Shown: positions 1 through 10,310 of the stretch, in pieces
How the letters are laid out: each line of letters begins with the position of its first letter
Numbering within the stretch: position 1 is the stretch's first letter
From: Straminergon stramineum
Taxonomy: Eukaryota > Streptophyta > Bryopsida > Hypnales > Calliergonaceae
Assembly (NCBI GenBank): GCA_963920665.1
Contig: OY987265.1
Coordinates: 44,583,001-44,647,000, forward strand
Direction: 5' to 3'
DNA: 64,000 nt
The notes under the pieces: generated by a model
Told to the model about the DNA's origin: nothing
Databases searched by the model: none
What the model saw: only the letters and a program-made list of their open reading frames with translations
Made by a program: the position numbers and the translations under genes

Positions 1-46
1 AATTGTTTTTCCACCTCATGCAATTGGAACATGTGTCCGAGCTTTA
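1..46. repeat. Near-identical inverted copy of 54285-54330
   Basis: The first 46 bases are the reverse complement of 54285-54330 with one mismatch by eye. The similarity fades after base 46, where only a weak resemblance continues. This is much higher identity than most other repeat pairs in the window (about 70-85%). The left part of the element may lie outside the window. Confidence 0.75.
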
Positions 47-429
47 TTGCATCTCCACCCAACATTCAAGATTTCTAGATTAAGTTAAGTTATATTGCTT
101 CTGATCAGAATTCTGTAACAGGGACCAACGTGCCACTTCACTTAATTGGATTTCTTTGGGTTGACAAGACTGAGTGCTCAAGAATATGCAACAAGAGGCA
201 ATGAGTTAATTGAATGACATTTTAAAGCCGTTTTTCCAGATACAATGAGTCAATCGAATGATATTTTTTTTCAACAAATGAATGTGTATGTATTGTTGAT
301 TTTGATTCACTTTATATTTTTGTCATGACCTTTGTCACAACTCTTTGATGGATGAATGCATTGATGGATGAGATAATTTTGATGATTGTGTCATGACCTT
401 TGATGGATAAACTAATCCATGATGAAATG

Positions 430-665
430 TGCACTAGTGGACAAGCAAAGATTGCCTGGAGATAGATTTCTCCAAATGGTAGATTTGGGTGTTGGAGTCA
501 AACAACTCCAATTGGATGACAAGGACACTAGATTGCTTGGAGATAGATATCTTCAAATGATGGATTTATGTAGTGGAGTTAGACAACTCCACTTGGATGA
601 CTAGTGCACTGGATTTAGACAATTCCCCAAGGATGATAAGTGTGATGGAACTTGGAGTTAGATAA
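430..665 (+). repeat. 81-bp minisatellite, about 2.5-3 units
   Basis: Two clear units of 81 bp start near 451 and 532 (each contains ATTGCYTGGAGATAGAT), followed by a decayed third unit to about 665. Because 81 is a multiple of three, an open frame (419-604) runs through the first two units and gives a repeated 27-residue motif around GDRFLQM / GDRYLQM. No known family is recognised, and the frame stops after two units. It is best read as a minisatellite rather than a gene, possibly part of the LTR-like segment that follows. Confidence 0.7.
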
Positions 666-1000
666 ATCCAAGTAGAAGATCAAGATGTGGATAAGAAATA
701 AATTGCATGAGATATGATCTAGAGAAGTACAACTAAGACCTTTACTTTAATGGATGGTTCTAGATGGAACCAAGAATAGAAAGCTAAAGATAGAAAAGAA
801 GTCTTAGTCTATTTTAAAGACTAATAGTCTTTATTGATAGTCTCTAGTATATAAGAAGAGCTCGGGGGTGAGGAGAGAATCTTTTGGAGATTGATCTCAT
901 TCTATGGTCAGGTAGTTTGAGCTCTTTGTAAAAACATTTTGTTAATGAGTACATTTTGTGTCATTAATTGGAGTCTATTGTGGGAGGTATGTAACAACTT
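660..1000 (+). mobile_element. Possible LTR promoter/R-region remnant
   Basis: A TATA-like TATATAAG lies at 848-855. It is followed by a purine-rich leader, a TTTGAGCTCTTTGTAAAA stretch and an AATGAGT polyadenylation-like motif near 945. This order is typical of the U3-R junction of plant retrotransposon LTRs. No coding domain, primer-binding site or paired LTR is visible, so assignment to an element class is inference. Confidence 0.3.
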
Positions 1001-1012
1001 TAAAGTTTTTTT

Positions 1013-1234
1013 ATTTGAGTAGGTTTAGAAATCAAATTTCACCTCCAAATGTGTTGCTAGGAAAATTCCAGCATCTTTTTTCAACACTAGAACATTATAA
1101 TCTTGCACTCTATGTGGCCAAATGACTCCAAATTTGATTCATGTCATCTATGACAAGTACACTACAAGATTGTACAATTGAGATTTCTATACCTTAGTGG
1201 AATTTAGATTTATAGCACTTCAAAAGCAATGATG
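1013..1234. repeat. Dispersed repeat, direct partner of 62627-62852
   Basis: About 220 bp align collinearly with 62627-62852 at roughly 80% by eye. Both copies share TTTTTTCAACACTA and ACACTACAAGATTGTA. No coding content is recognised. Confidence 0.75.
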
Positions 1235-2858
1235 TTTTCAGCCCCTGAAAAACCTTGGGATTTTAGGGGTTAACCCTTGTAAGTTAACCCACAACTCATT
1301 TTTTCCTTTGTATGAACATTTGTATATTTAGATACACATAAGCTTAAAGTAGATTTCCATGCCCTAATGAAGTGGGTGGAGGTTCAAGATGATTATTTGG
1401 TTAGTATTGTCTTTGCAATAAAAAAAATCACCATTCACTTCCATGTGAGTGAAGAGGAGACAAGTGAAGAAGTAAAACTACCTTGTTGTCAAAGGAATCT
1501 CAAGTGTGTTGATTTTCATAGCGTGCCTCAAATTGTCAATTCTTTAACCAAGTCCCATGAGTGGAGTTTTATCCAATTGGGCCCATGATGTGTGATTGGA
1601 AAGTTTATGGCAATACCTTGTTGATGGTACACTTTGAACCTCTAGGTGCATTTTTTAGTCATCTTTGACTAAGTACCTATCATGGAGACAACATCCTTGT
1701 AGGTATATGTATCAATCATGTTGTTTGGTTATGTCCTTAAGTTATGAATTAGACAATTTTAAATACTAGCTTATAAATACTTGTACTTCTAATAAAATAA
1801 TAAAATATTACTTACAAGCTATAAATTGATGGTATGAAGTTACAAGGAACATTCTTGCTTTACCTTGAGTTGAACATAATGTACATCTTGTATTAACATT
1901 GATTAACATCATGTACATCTTCGAAAGCTTTGGAAGGAAAAATTGATTAATAAGGTAAGAATATCACAAGTCAAATTTGTTTCATAAGAATTTGAAAGTC
2001 AATTTCATATAAAATTATATCATAATTTTTTCAAAAGTGATTTCACTCTAGATTGCTTCATAGTCTTGGAAGTCAGATTTTCAATGCAAAATGATGTATA
2101 TGACATACTTGTAGTTTGTTAAGTATTTGGGGAGGTTACTAAGCAAAAGTAATAAAGACCATGTGAAATCAACTATAGGGTCTTTTTTATTCAAAAATTA
2201 TAAAAAATAAATACTAATAAAGTGGTCCAAGTAGTTTTGTTATAGTCCCAATAACATTTATTTAGAGAATAATCTCAAAATACTCCTAAAATATTTTTTA
2301 GAATATTTTAATTTTATAGAGTACTCTTAAAAATTGATTATTTTTTCATTCTCTCATTTTTAATACCCTCAACTAAATCAACTCGTAGAAGGGTTATTTG
2401 ATCCATACATATTGATATAAAAACATCATGATCTCCCACAAATTCTATACTAATCTAAGTATGCTAAAGTGCTGCATTAGTCAAATAATGAAGTTGTGCA
2501 CAATTGATCTAAAGTGAGGTTGACATGACTATGTCAATGGTCTAAATATGACTTACCTACAATAGATATGGAAATTGCATTCAATGTTTCTTATTGCCTT
2601 TGATAAAGAACCTTGCAAGGTGCATACATGACCAAATGGTTTTTGTAAAGGGAGGCTATTGGAAACACCTAAGGCAAGTTTTGCACATTTTGCCAATTCA
2701 TTTGCATTTGCCATATTATTTTTCCAAGTCACCTCACAGTTGATGTGGAAATTATTTTATTTTTAATTTTTTTCATAATTTTTTTAATTAAAAAATATTA
2801 TCTTTTATTTCTTTGTATTTGCACTTGTGCTAAAAGTCAAATGGCCCATTAGGATAGA
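1235..2858. other. AT-rich intergenic DNA, no gene seen
   Basis: Unstructured AT-rich DNA. A 73-codon ATG frame at 1367-1588 is open, but it resembles no family I recognise and has no exon partner. I see no RNA gene. Confidence 0.6.
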
Positions 2859-3156
2859 AGGCTCAAGAATGGTACATCTAAGGAGAAAAACAGATGTGTA
2901 GAAGAAACCGTTTGTCCAATGACTTCCAATTTTTTTTGGTAGTCAGAGAAATGGAAAATAAATAAACGGCAATTTAAACTGTAATTTTCTGAATTAGATT
3001 CAATTAGATACGATTTTCCAAAGTGAAAAGTCTGTAGGTTGTTATTAATGTTCATAGACTTAGCAATAATGAATTATCATGTGCCATTGAAAAGAGCAGA
3101 TCAGTCCAGAAATAGATGAAGTGGGTGCTCACTATGTTCAAGAAAGTTTCATAATG
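2859..3156. repeat. Dispersed repeat, direct partner of 52626-52916
   Basis: About 300 bp align in the same order with 52626-52916. Shared blocks include GCATCTAAGGAGAAAA-like, GATACRATTTTCCAAAGTG and a common tail (TTCAAGAAAGTT / TTCATGAAAGTT). Identity is about 75% by eye. It is a decayed transposon family with no coding potential visible. Confidence 0.7.
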
Positions 3157-4883
3157 TGGGAATAGAGTGTCGTAAATCGAGCAAGAGAAATTTGTACCCT
3201 AAAATTTATATTTATCATTTCTTTCTTATTGTCATCTTGAATTTTGTGTTCACAATTAAATGATGCATTCATGATTAGTGAATCACACATAATAACAGTC
3301 CAAAGGCATTGCTCACTATCCTAAAATCATGCACTTGTGGTCACATTTTCCTACCTCAAAAAATGGTGTCCATTTCAACAACCAAATGCTCTATACATGG
3401 GCCGCTTCAATTCTATGGTTGCTTCTAAATGCCCGCTCGCTTTTAGAGCCTCCTACCTTAGAGGCCCTAGATTTCTTCTAATGGAATATTGAAATTGAAT
3501 ATACAATCTTCGAGTGCATCATGTAGGGATTAATCCCTAAAGATAGAGATCATGATTATATGGTCAAATCTCAAAATCTTTTGCTTTGTGTTCTCCATTT
3601 CATTACTATTTAAGAGTGAATTTTTTGGTTTTAATTTTCAAAGATAAAATCTCATTTTTATCATATGTCACAAAAAAGTCACATTTTTTTGTGAAAATTT
3701 CAAGTTACCAAGAATTTTTGATGAAAAAGTGAAGAAAATTCATATCAAATACAAAACAAGCTTAAATTTTTTGAAATTTTAGCAGGAAAGTGAATTATAA
3801 TATAGAAAATAGTATTATAAAGAAATTTCTATATCACTCTCTATACAGAAATCTAATTATAGTTTCTCAACTTAAAACTTTAAAAAAATGCATATCTTTA
3901 GAAATTTTTAAAATTTCCAACAATAGGAAGTGGAATGAAAATTTCACTTTAGAAGCTTCATTTTGTTAGATTTCTTAAAAAGCAAAGATTTTATTTTGAA
4001 TGTCAAAATCAAGTTTTAATGAAAAGTTTAAGCTCAAGTATGAAATACACTATTAGATTTATAATTAGCCTTTATTTGACAAAACTACCTTGTTCAATAT
4101 CATAAAACAACTAATATGATTTGAACATAATTCTATAATGTGGATATACTAGTAATATAGTTGGCCAAAAAAATGGATGGAAATCATCCATTCTTCAATA
4201 TAGAAAACATATTAGATCATCCAAATAATACTCTTAGTCCTTTTTGTATTCTTCGAAGGTGAACCCTTATTAAAAGATATTGCAAGCCTAAAGAACATTT
4301 TGAAAGTTAAACAACAATTTTTATATTGTTCTTGATTTTAATTGCTTTTAATCTTAACTAAGACATGTACTTCTAAAAATCTTCTTTTCATTCCATTTTA
4401 ATTTTTTTTTCAAGATTATTAAAATTGTAGCTTTTGTAATACTTTGGAGGTAGCATCTAGAGTCTAGACAACATAAAATATACTACTTTTGAGCTTTTTC
4501 TATCAAAAATTTCCTACTGCAAACTCAAGGAGTACTACAATTGCAACATGATCTTTATCATTGTTCCCGCCAATTCTCTTAAAATTTTCATTTTATTTTA
4601 AGATTTTTTGTAATTACTAATCAGTATGATTTTTACAAAACAATTAATTCAACATATCTTATAAAAAAATCATTTGAATGTTTTCAAATATGAAAAATTG
4701 AAATAAACTGTAGATATGTAGTACTACATGAGAAAAATATCAAAATTTTGAAATGTGTGTTTTAATAGAGAAAACTAAAGAAGCTTGACCAAGAAAGAAG
4801 TTGATTTATTCTTTTTAAGGTTAATAGCCATTAGCCATGGAAGAGCGATATTGTCAACACTAGCCCTTTTTTTTCTTTTCAAG
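3157..4883. other. AT-rich intergenic DNA, no gene seen
   Basis: Very AT-rich with many short A and T runs. No open frame of interest and no recognised repeat partner. Confidence 0.6.
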
Positions 4884-5140
4884 AAAGTGCCAGGATGATG
4901 ATCACTAAAAATTTGGTGAAGTATTGTATTTCTACATTCATCTATCTTTTAGACCCAAAAAATACTTTTCAATTATATTCAAGCACTTTTTCATCCAAAT
5001 TAGGCGAATTCATCCACATTTTAAATGGAAATGGAAAATTTTTGGCAATAAAAGATTACTTTTTTTTGGCGAAAAATAGACATTTATTTTGAAATGGTGC
5101 AATCTGGCCCCATGGTACCAAAAAATAAGAGCTGGTCAGC
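4884..5140. repeat. Dispersed repeat, direct partner of 14965-15222
   Basis: About 255 bp match 14965-15222 at roughly 75-80%. Landmarks are AAAATTTGGTGAAG, CACTTTTYCATCCAAATT and TTTGAAATGGTGCAATC near the 3' end. The following sequence in both copies changes to more base-balanced DNA, so this may mark an element boundary. Confidence 0.7.
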
Positions 5141-5747
5141 ACTAGAAAGCTAAATTACGCTAGTGAAACAACTGGATCCCGGCATTCTCACAGAGGTCAC
5201 CATTAATTCTCACATATTGAAAATAGTACTACGGAGTAATTGGTAAAGACTACAGAATACAGACAGTCAACGTGAACGGTTTTTTCAGTTAACATCGCGT
5301 CGAGCCTACTGGGCCTGCCAAATTCAACTTGGAGTAAAAGCAGATGCAGTTTCCAACGAGAAAACAGTGACATGCAAACAGAACTTGCTCATGATCCACT
5401 GCATACTCCGGAATCAGGTTGACCTTTCAATTGTCAAAACATCAAATATCTCAATACTCGATCACAGTCATCAAATGTTGCCCTTTCCACAAGCGATTTC
5501 TTTACAATATTTCAGTAACGACTCAAATTCTCCGAGTGCTCTGTACATGATTGAGCCTAGCTAGCTAGCTTCAGGTTGATCACCCTTTAATTCGCACCCG
5601 TAAGCTAGCTTAATTATCAATCAGCAACCCTCCGTCATGCATCAATGATTATTTTCATACGCTGTCCAAACGATTCGTCAGTGCATTTTCTAGTATACTG
5701 AACTCGTTAAAACTGCGGTAAGTTATTCCACAAACTTGGCCCTTTCA

Positions 5748-5775
5748 GGTTTCAGACCGTGTGGTCTGAAACCTA
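5748..5775. repeat. Perfect 12-bp inverted repeat, 4-nt loop
   Basis: Arms AGGTTTCAGACC (5748-5759) and GGTCTGAAACCT (5764-5775) flank the loop GTGT. They could form a compact hairpin or a binding site. The function is unknown. Confidence 0.85.
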
Positions 5776-6066
5776 CACCAGTCCTAGAAAATAATTGAAA
5801 AAATGGCGTATGAATACCGCCATTTCAACGAAATATCTGTTGAAAAGAAATTAAGGATGGCGAGGGACTGACGTTCATTTTCCCCGTAACATACATTTCA
5901 TTTGTTGCGGCGACTTGCAAGACCAGACGATCAAGTCATCGACAGCATCATCATGATCGAGACCAGCACCGGCGGATCCGCTTCCTGCATGCATGGAGCT
6001 AGCTAGTAAGAACATTCAGAATTGAAGTTCGTTGAAATTTGTGTATTGATCGGTTGTGCACTAAAG

Positions 6067-6074
6067 TATATAAA
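6067..6074 (+). promoter_or_regulatory. TATA-like box upstream of the HMA-related locus
   Basis: TATATAAA in a base-balanced context, about 640 bp before the first in-frame ATG of the HMA-like copy. The distance implies either a long leader or a chance match. Confidence 0.2.
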
Positions 6075-6715
6075 CCGACTGTACCGGTTCCGTGTTTGCA
6101 TACGGACTCACTGTTTGCACAGAACCAGGGAACCACATTGACTGTCACGGCAAGACCACCGCCGGCTTGGTCCCACTTGTGCTGGATCGACTGGGGTCTC
6201 CATTCACTGAAGGTCGATCTCCTTGCAGCACGTAGTTTGGTCTGAAGGGTCTGGTGCCTACCCCTGGCATCACCTCCAGGTGGTTTAATATTTTGCGTTC
6301 CGATTCTTCACCGCTGGAATAAACTCAGGCAACCAAATATAAAATATATATATTAAAAAATACATGTACTCGAATTTCCAACTGTGGTCATTGCCTGCCC
6401 TGGAGTCTGTGCCTTGAGTCTGTAGCTTTTCACTGAAGCTGTGTAGAGCGCAAGAAAAATCGAGACCCCTTTTTTCCGACATAGAACAAGGTTGAGAACA
6501 ATACAGCTCATTCATGTATTCACTTCAATTCCCTAGAAAATTTGGTCGCCAGTTCAGACACTCGTTCGTATCCAGAGAGTGAACCACATTTTCCGTTCTC
6601 ACTGTTAATTTCATTTCCAGGCGCTCATTCAACTAATCGAAACCAAGCGTACAATCGGCACATTGAATCAATTTTCGAGAGAGTGCACCAGTTTTTGAGA
6701 CTGAGATCGAACACC

Positions 6716-7342
6716 ATGGCATGGTACTATGATAATTACGGTGGGCCCATATACGTTTCCAACGGCGATCCACGGTTGAATCGAGACGGCATTTTCTACC
6801 TAGATCCCGCACCAGTATCCTTCCGAACGCCTCCATTCTACAACGACCCCTACTATCGTCGCCCATTCCGTGACCAACATCCTGATTTCAGCCATGGCGG
6901 AGAGCTCATTCCAGCCAGAGAGCAGGTGATTCGACGGGTAGATCCATATCCATATCCATATCCCACTCCCACTCCCACTCCCACTGCTTCATTGTACGTT
7001 GCTCGACCGCGACGACCCACACTACGTATAGGGCGGGTAATACTATCCTGTTTTGGTTGTGGTACGTCCCCACGGAGATGATGAAGAGGACTCCAATCTC
7101 GAGTTTTACACTCCGCAGCTTGAAAGCGATAGCCGTGAGAGGAAAGTGGTGGATCGGATGCCTTGAAGGCATTTCCTGGCGTGGTGAATGTCGTTGCTGA
7201 TCAGTGGGAGAAGAAAGTGGTGGTGGACAGGTGGGGAAGTCCTTCGTGGGGAGCATGTGCTGCGACGTCCGGGGCGACGTCTCCCACTGGTTCCGCCTAT
7301 GGAGCGCTCTGTCTTCTGGAGGCATCGTCGATGCTGATTTAA
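6716..7342 (+). pseudogene. Damaged paralogue of the HMA-domain gene at 55.8-57.7 kb
   Basis: The ATG at 6716 opens 121 codons beginning MAWYYDNYGG. This resembles the MAFYDFYDQGG start of the intact gene on the minus strand at 57746. Shared landmarks are FYLDPAP versus YFDAAPG, YNDPYYRRPFRDQHPDF versus the corresponding YNSEPYLENYRPDY, and VIRRV, which here follows directly without the intron that precedes it in the intact gene. A CCATAT/CCCACT microsatellite then encodes DPYPYPYPTPTPTPTA. HMA-like remnants follow in two frames: 7077-7159 reads DDEEDSNLEFYTP and on to ERKVVDRM, and 7160 onward reads ALKAFPGVVNVVADQWEKKV and then VV. The metal-binding CxxC of the intact gene is replaced by a stretch reading LESDSR. 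A 52-nt GT..AG interval (7037-7088) could join the first two frames, but the shift at about 7159 has no splice explanation. The upstream frame stays open from 6542. It is most likely a pseudogene derived by intron loss and decay. Confidence 0.55.
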
Positions 7343-7940
7343 TTTTATATCCAGCTTCAATTCTAATTTTTTAACCCCGATTATGTCTTCAAGCTAGTGA
7401 CGATTTGTTTTCATACATCTGGTTGTTAGAGTTTGCGCTTTTGCAATTATTCCGTGAGCGTCGTTTGGAGTAGTGCAGATAGGATACAGAATCATCAGTC
7501 CATGCCAGGAAGCTCCGATCTTTCGTGCTTGCATGGATTGGAGCTGTCACCATTGACAGAAACATAAGCATAGATTAGAAAAACGGGTGGAGTAGCTATG
7601 ATCTAGCTAGCAGCGTTTATGCATGTGCTGTACACTTTTCACTCAAATGATTGATACACCTAAACAAAGTGTTAATTGCGTGGTATTATAATAATTTCAG
7701 AATTTCGACTCCTTTAACAATCATGCAGTTCACTTGAGTAAGTTCCTCTGTGATAGACCAATTTCAGTTCCTTGGCATTCCAATTTTCTTAATTAGCGTG
7801 ATGTTGTCATATGTGTGTTTGTCCAATTGATTCTTTGAGACTCGTTTCGTGTTCAAAGGGAGTTCTTATCTTTCTGGTAAATAGTGATTGGACTTGTGAG
7901 CTAGCATTGACCGATCCGTCAATACTGGGTTCCCGGTGTC
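7343..7940. other. Intergenic, no gene seen
   Basis: Base-balanced to AT-rich DNA following the pseudogene. There is no clear poly(A) tail and no target-site duplication that I can define, so a retrocopy origin for the pseudogene is not proven. Confidence 0.5.
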
Positions 7941-8070
7941 AAACTCATACTGGGTTCCTGTTGTTAAAATTCCCTGCGAGTCTCACTTTTCCCGGTGTTC
8001 CCAGTGTATTACACACCGGGAAAAGTGAGACTCACCGGGAATTTTGACACCGGAAACCGAATATGAGTTT
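7941..8070. repeat. Long hairpin with 58-bp arms (MITE-like)
   Basis: The left arm 7941-7998 and right arm 8013-8070 are inverted complements with a 14-nt spacer. Inner arms are nearly perfect over about 30 bp (GTCTCACTTTTCCCGGTGT against ACACCGGGAAAAGTGAGAC), with a few mismatches further out. The segment is clearly more GC-rich than the surroundings. The sequence CCGGTGTCAAA just left of the arm (about 7933-7943) resembles the complement of the TTTTGACACCGG in the right arm, so a nested inner duplication is also possible. Confidence 0.85.
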
Positions 8071-9098
8071 CCTGTGGGAGACAATAGCAAGGATTCATTT
8101 ATTTATTCATTAAAGATGGATGGAGTAAGTTGGCAGCTTCGAAGTTCTAACTGATCAGTAGAATACTCATTTGAGACTACGTACATAGGGAGATTGTTCA
8201 TGTTTCAATTATTTAAGGGAGATTGGATGATTATACACTACAGTAGGAGCTGGAGGAGCTGGAGAAACGAGGCAAACGGGAAACTTTGTGTCTTCAATTG
8301 AACTTTCCTTAGCGGAGTACCGTTAGTATCTAGGCGGTCAATAGGACGCAATTCACATGACATAGGGAATTCCAACCTTTACCTGGGAATGGCAATCCGG
8401 GAACCAGGGATGATTTCCCAGAAAATCCAAGTAACGTAAACTGTTGATTTTTATTCAAATGATAGATATTCAAAGTTCTGAGGCTGCTAACTGAACCGAT
8501 ACTCAGAGTGTGCTGATCTTGTCCTCTACAGAGTTCCTTTTCAACAAGAACAGAGTATTCCCTGGTTTTAGAACTTCAGATTTCTTAAAAACGTGAAGTA
8601 GTAAATCATGAAATTTTGAGTACCGTAGGATCTTAACCCCTGAAGGACCAAGGCCTTTTCTTTTGAAAAAAACACTCAAAACTGTCATTTCTATAGCAAA
8701 GAGAAAAATCAATTAATAATGGGTTTTTTTTGCACATCTAACCATAAGATCTTACACCTCTAACTAGTATGGGAATGTGTGGAAAAAATTTCAGAAATTT
8801 TGACTGCACAAATTTCAAGATATTTGTGTTTAAAGTGAGAAAACAAGTTTTCTAGCACATTGTGGAACTAGATTATTTGACTTTGAACCTTCTTCACTTC
8901 ATTTTTTTGCACTATGGTACAAAGTTTTGAAGCTTAAATCTTTATGGTGAGAATTTGAGTTGAGAGTCTAGGGGAAGAAAAACAAATTAAAAAAATCTTA
9001 ATTTTCATTCTTTAGAAAATTATTAAGTAGAAGTAGGTAAGAGTTAGAAGGAAAATTTAAATTATTAATATCTCTAAGATGGAATTAAAATGCACTAA
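8071..9098. other. Intergenic, changes from balanced to AT-rich
   Basis: 8100-8450 is balanced, with GGGAATGGCAATCCGGGAACC-like short repeats near 8385. From about 8700 it is AT-rich. No gene is supported. Confidence 0.5.
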
Positions 9099-10307
9099 CA
9101 CTACAAGGAAATGCAGTCCAAGATGATAAGTTTTTGACATAGAATTGTTTGAAATACCAATAGCCAAATTATGGCTACCTCATCTTGTCAATTTGCAAGA
9201 ACTTGTCAATTTTTTGTCAAGTTGTTGTCAAATTTAACTCACTAGTGATTGCAAAGATAGATCATTTACCAAAAATTCAAAGATTTCATTAGATTTTTTA
9301 TACATTTATTTTTTGATCATATGCCATAGATATCTTAGCTTAAGTTATGTATTGAAGTCAAGCTCTTTGTATATAGATGAGGTGGTAGGTGGTAGAACAA
9401 CCCATGTGGGGTACGTCATTTAAAAGTTGCAATACCACTCATAGTTAAGTTTGAAATAGGTATTGTATTAAAACTAAAATTTCAGACCTCATTTAGGCAT
9501 AGTAGAATAACTTTTCAAAAAAAATTGAACTAAAAAAAGTTGGGAAATCAATTCAAGTTTCATGTCCAAAAATCCGTTTGATGTTTTGATCCTTCAATCA
9601 AAAGTTATGGAAAAATTTCAAAGAGGTAGTGAAAAGGAATTTTTTTTTGACCTTTTCAAACATCCTCTCTGAAATTTGTTCATAACTTTTGATTGGAGGA
9701 TTAAAACATCAAACGAATTTTTGGACATGAAACTTGAATTGATTTCCCAAATTTTTTTAGTTCAAAATTTCTTGAAAAGTTATTCTACTATGCCTAAATG
9801 AGGTCTAAAATTCTAGTTTTAATACAATTCTTATTTCAAACTTAACTATGAGCAGTATTGCAACTTGCAACTTCTAAATGACATATCCCACCTAGTTTGT
9901 TCTACCTCCTACCACCCCATATGTATATAGAGAGCTTTCTTCTCTTCTTAAATTCACAAAACACAAGTGGTTCATAAAGTGCAATGAAACAATGACAATT
10001 GGTTGTGTGTACTTGCATTTTTGCTTAATATATAAAGGTTTAAATTGAAAGTAATTGTAATTTTGATATTCTATTTTTCGCAAAAAATGGGGACACTTGT
10101 AACCATTGATTAGGCCAACATGGCAATGGGACAACTAACAAAAGAGGGTATTAGGGAATATTAGTTGACAAAAAATATAGCAAAATGACAAAATCGTTCA
10201 CGGAATTTTACCAAATTATTGGCCGAATCTAGAGGATTCCATTGACAAAGCAATTGACAGTCTTTTGTCAATTTTCTATCAAATAGGATACAATTTCCTT
10301 TGTAGTA
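9099..10307. mobile_element. Non-autonomous CACTA-type (En/Spm superfamily) transposon
   Basis: The element begins CACTACAAGGAAAT at 9099. The complement of its right end reads TACTACAAAGGAAATTG, so the terminal inverted repeats match the CACTA signature with one change in the last base. It is flanked by a 3-bp direct duplication TAA (9096-9098 and 10308-10310), the TSD length of this superfamily. Subterminal regions hold repeated TTGTCAA motifs: a cluster at 9184-9230 on the left and the complement TTGACA(A) at 10164-10280 on the right. These resemble the subterminal transposase-binding repeats of CACTA elements. No transposase reading frame exists, and the interior is a large foldback (9361-9936). 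Length is 1209 bp. Superfamily assignment rests on termini and TSD only. Confidence 0.85.
9361..9936. repeat. Foldback (about 280-bp arms) inside the CACTA element
   Basis: The left arm 9361-9640 is the approximate inverted complement of 9652-9936, with about 85% pairing by eye and a centre of only about a dozen bases. Both arms contain CATAACTTTTGAT and its complement, and GCCTAAATGAGGTCT and its complement. Transcription through it would give a long double-stranded hairpin, a plausible small-RNA source. That role is inference. Confidence 0.9.
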
Positions 10308-10310
10308 TAA

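Larger units (their letters stand above)
5141..6715. other. Base-balanced upstream region of the 6.7-kb locus
   Basis: GC content rises here to a level like that of the real genes. The segment holds an inverted repeat at 5748-5775 and a TATA-like box at 6067-6074. Several short AGCTAGCT runs occur (for example near 5560 and 5998). No exon can be supported. Confidence 0.4.

Noticed and set aside
1367..1588. 73-codon ATG frame
   Set aside because: It is a true ATG frame, but single, short, in AT-rich repeat DNA, and without any family I recognise.
7106..7360. Minus-strand frames opposite the HMA pseudogene
   Set aside because: They are complementary shadows of the plus-strand HMA remnants. 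No independent similarity.
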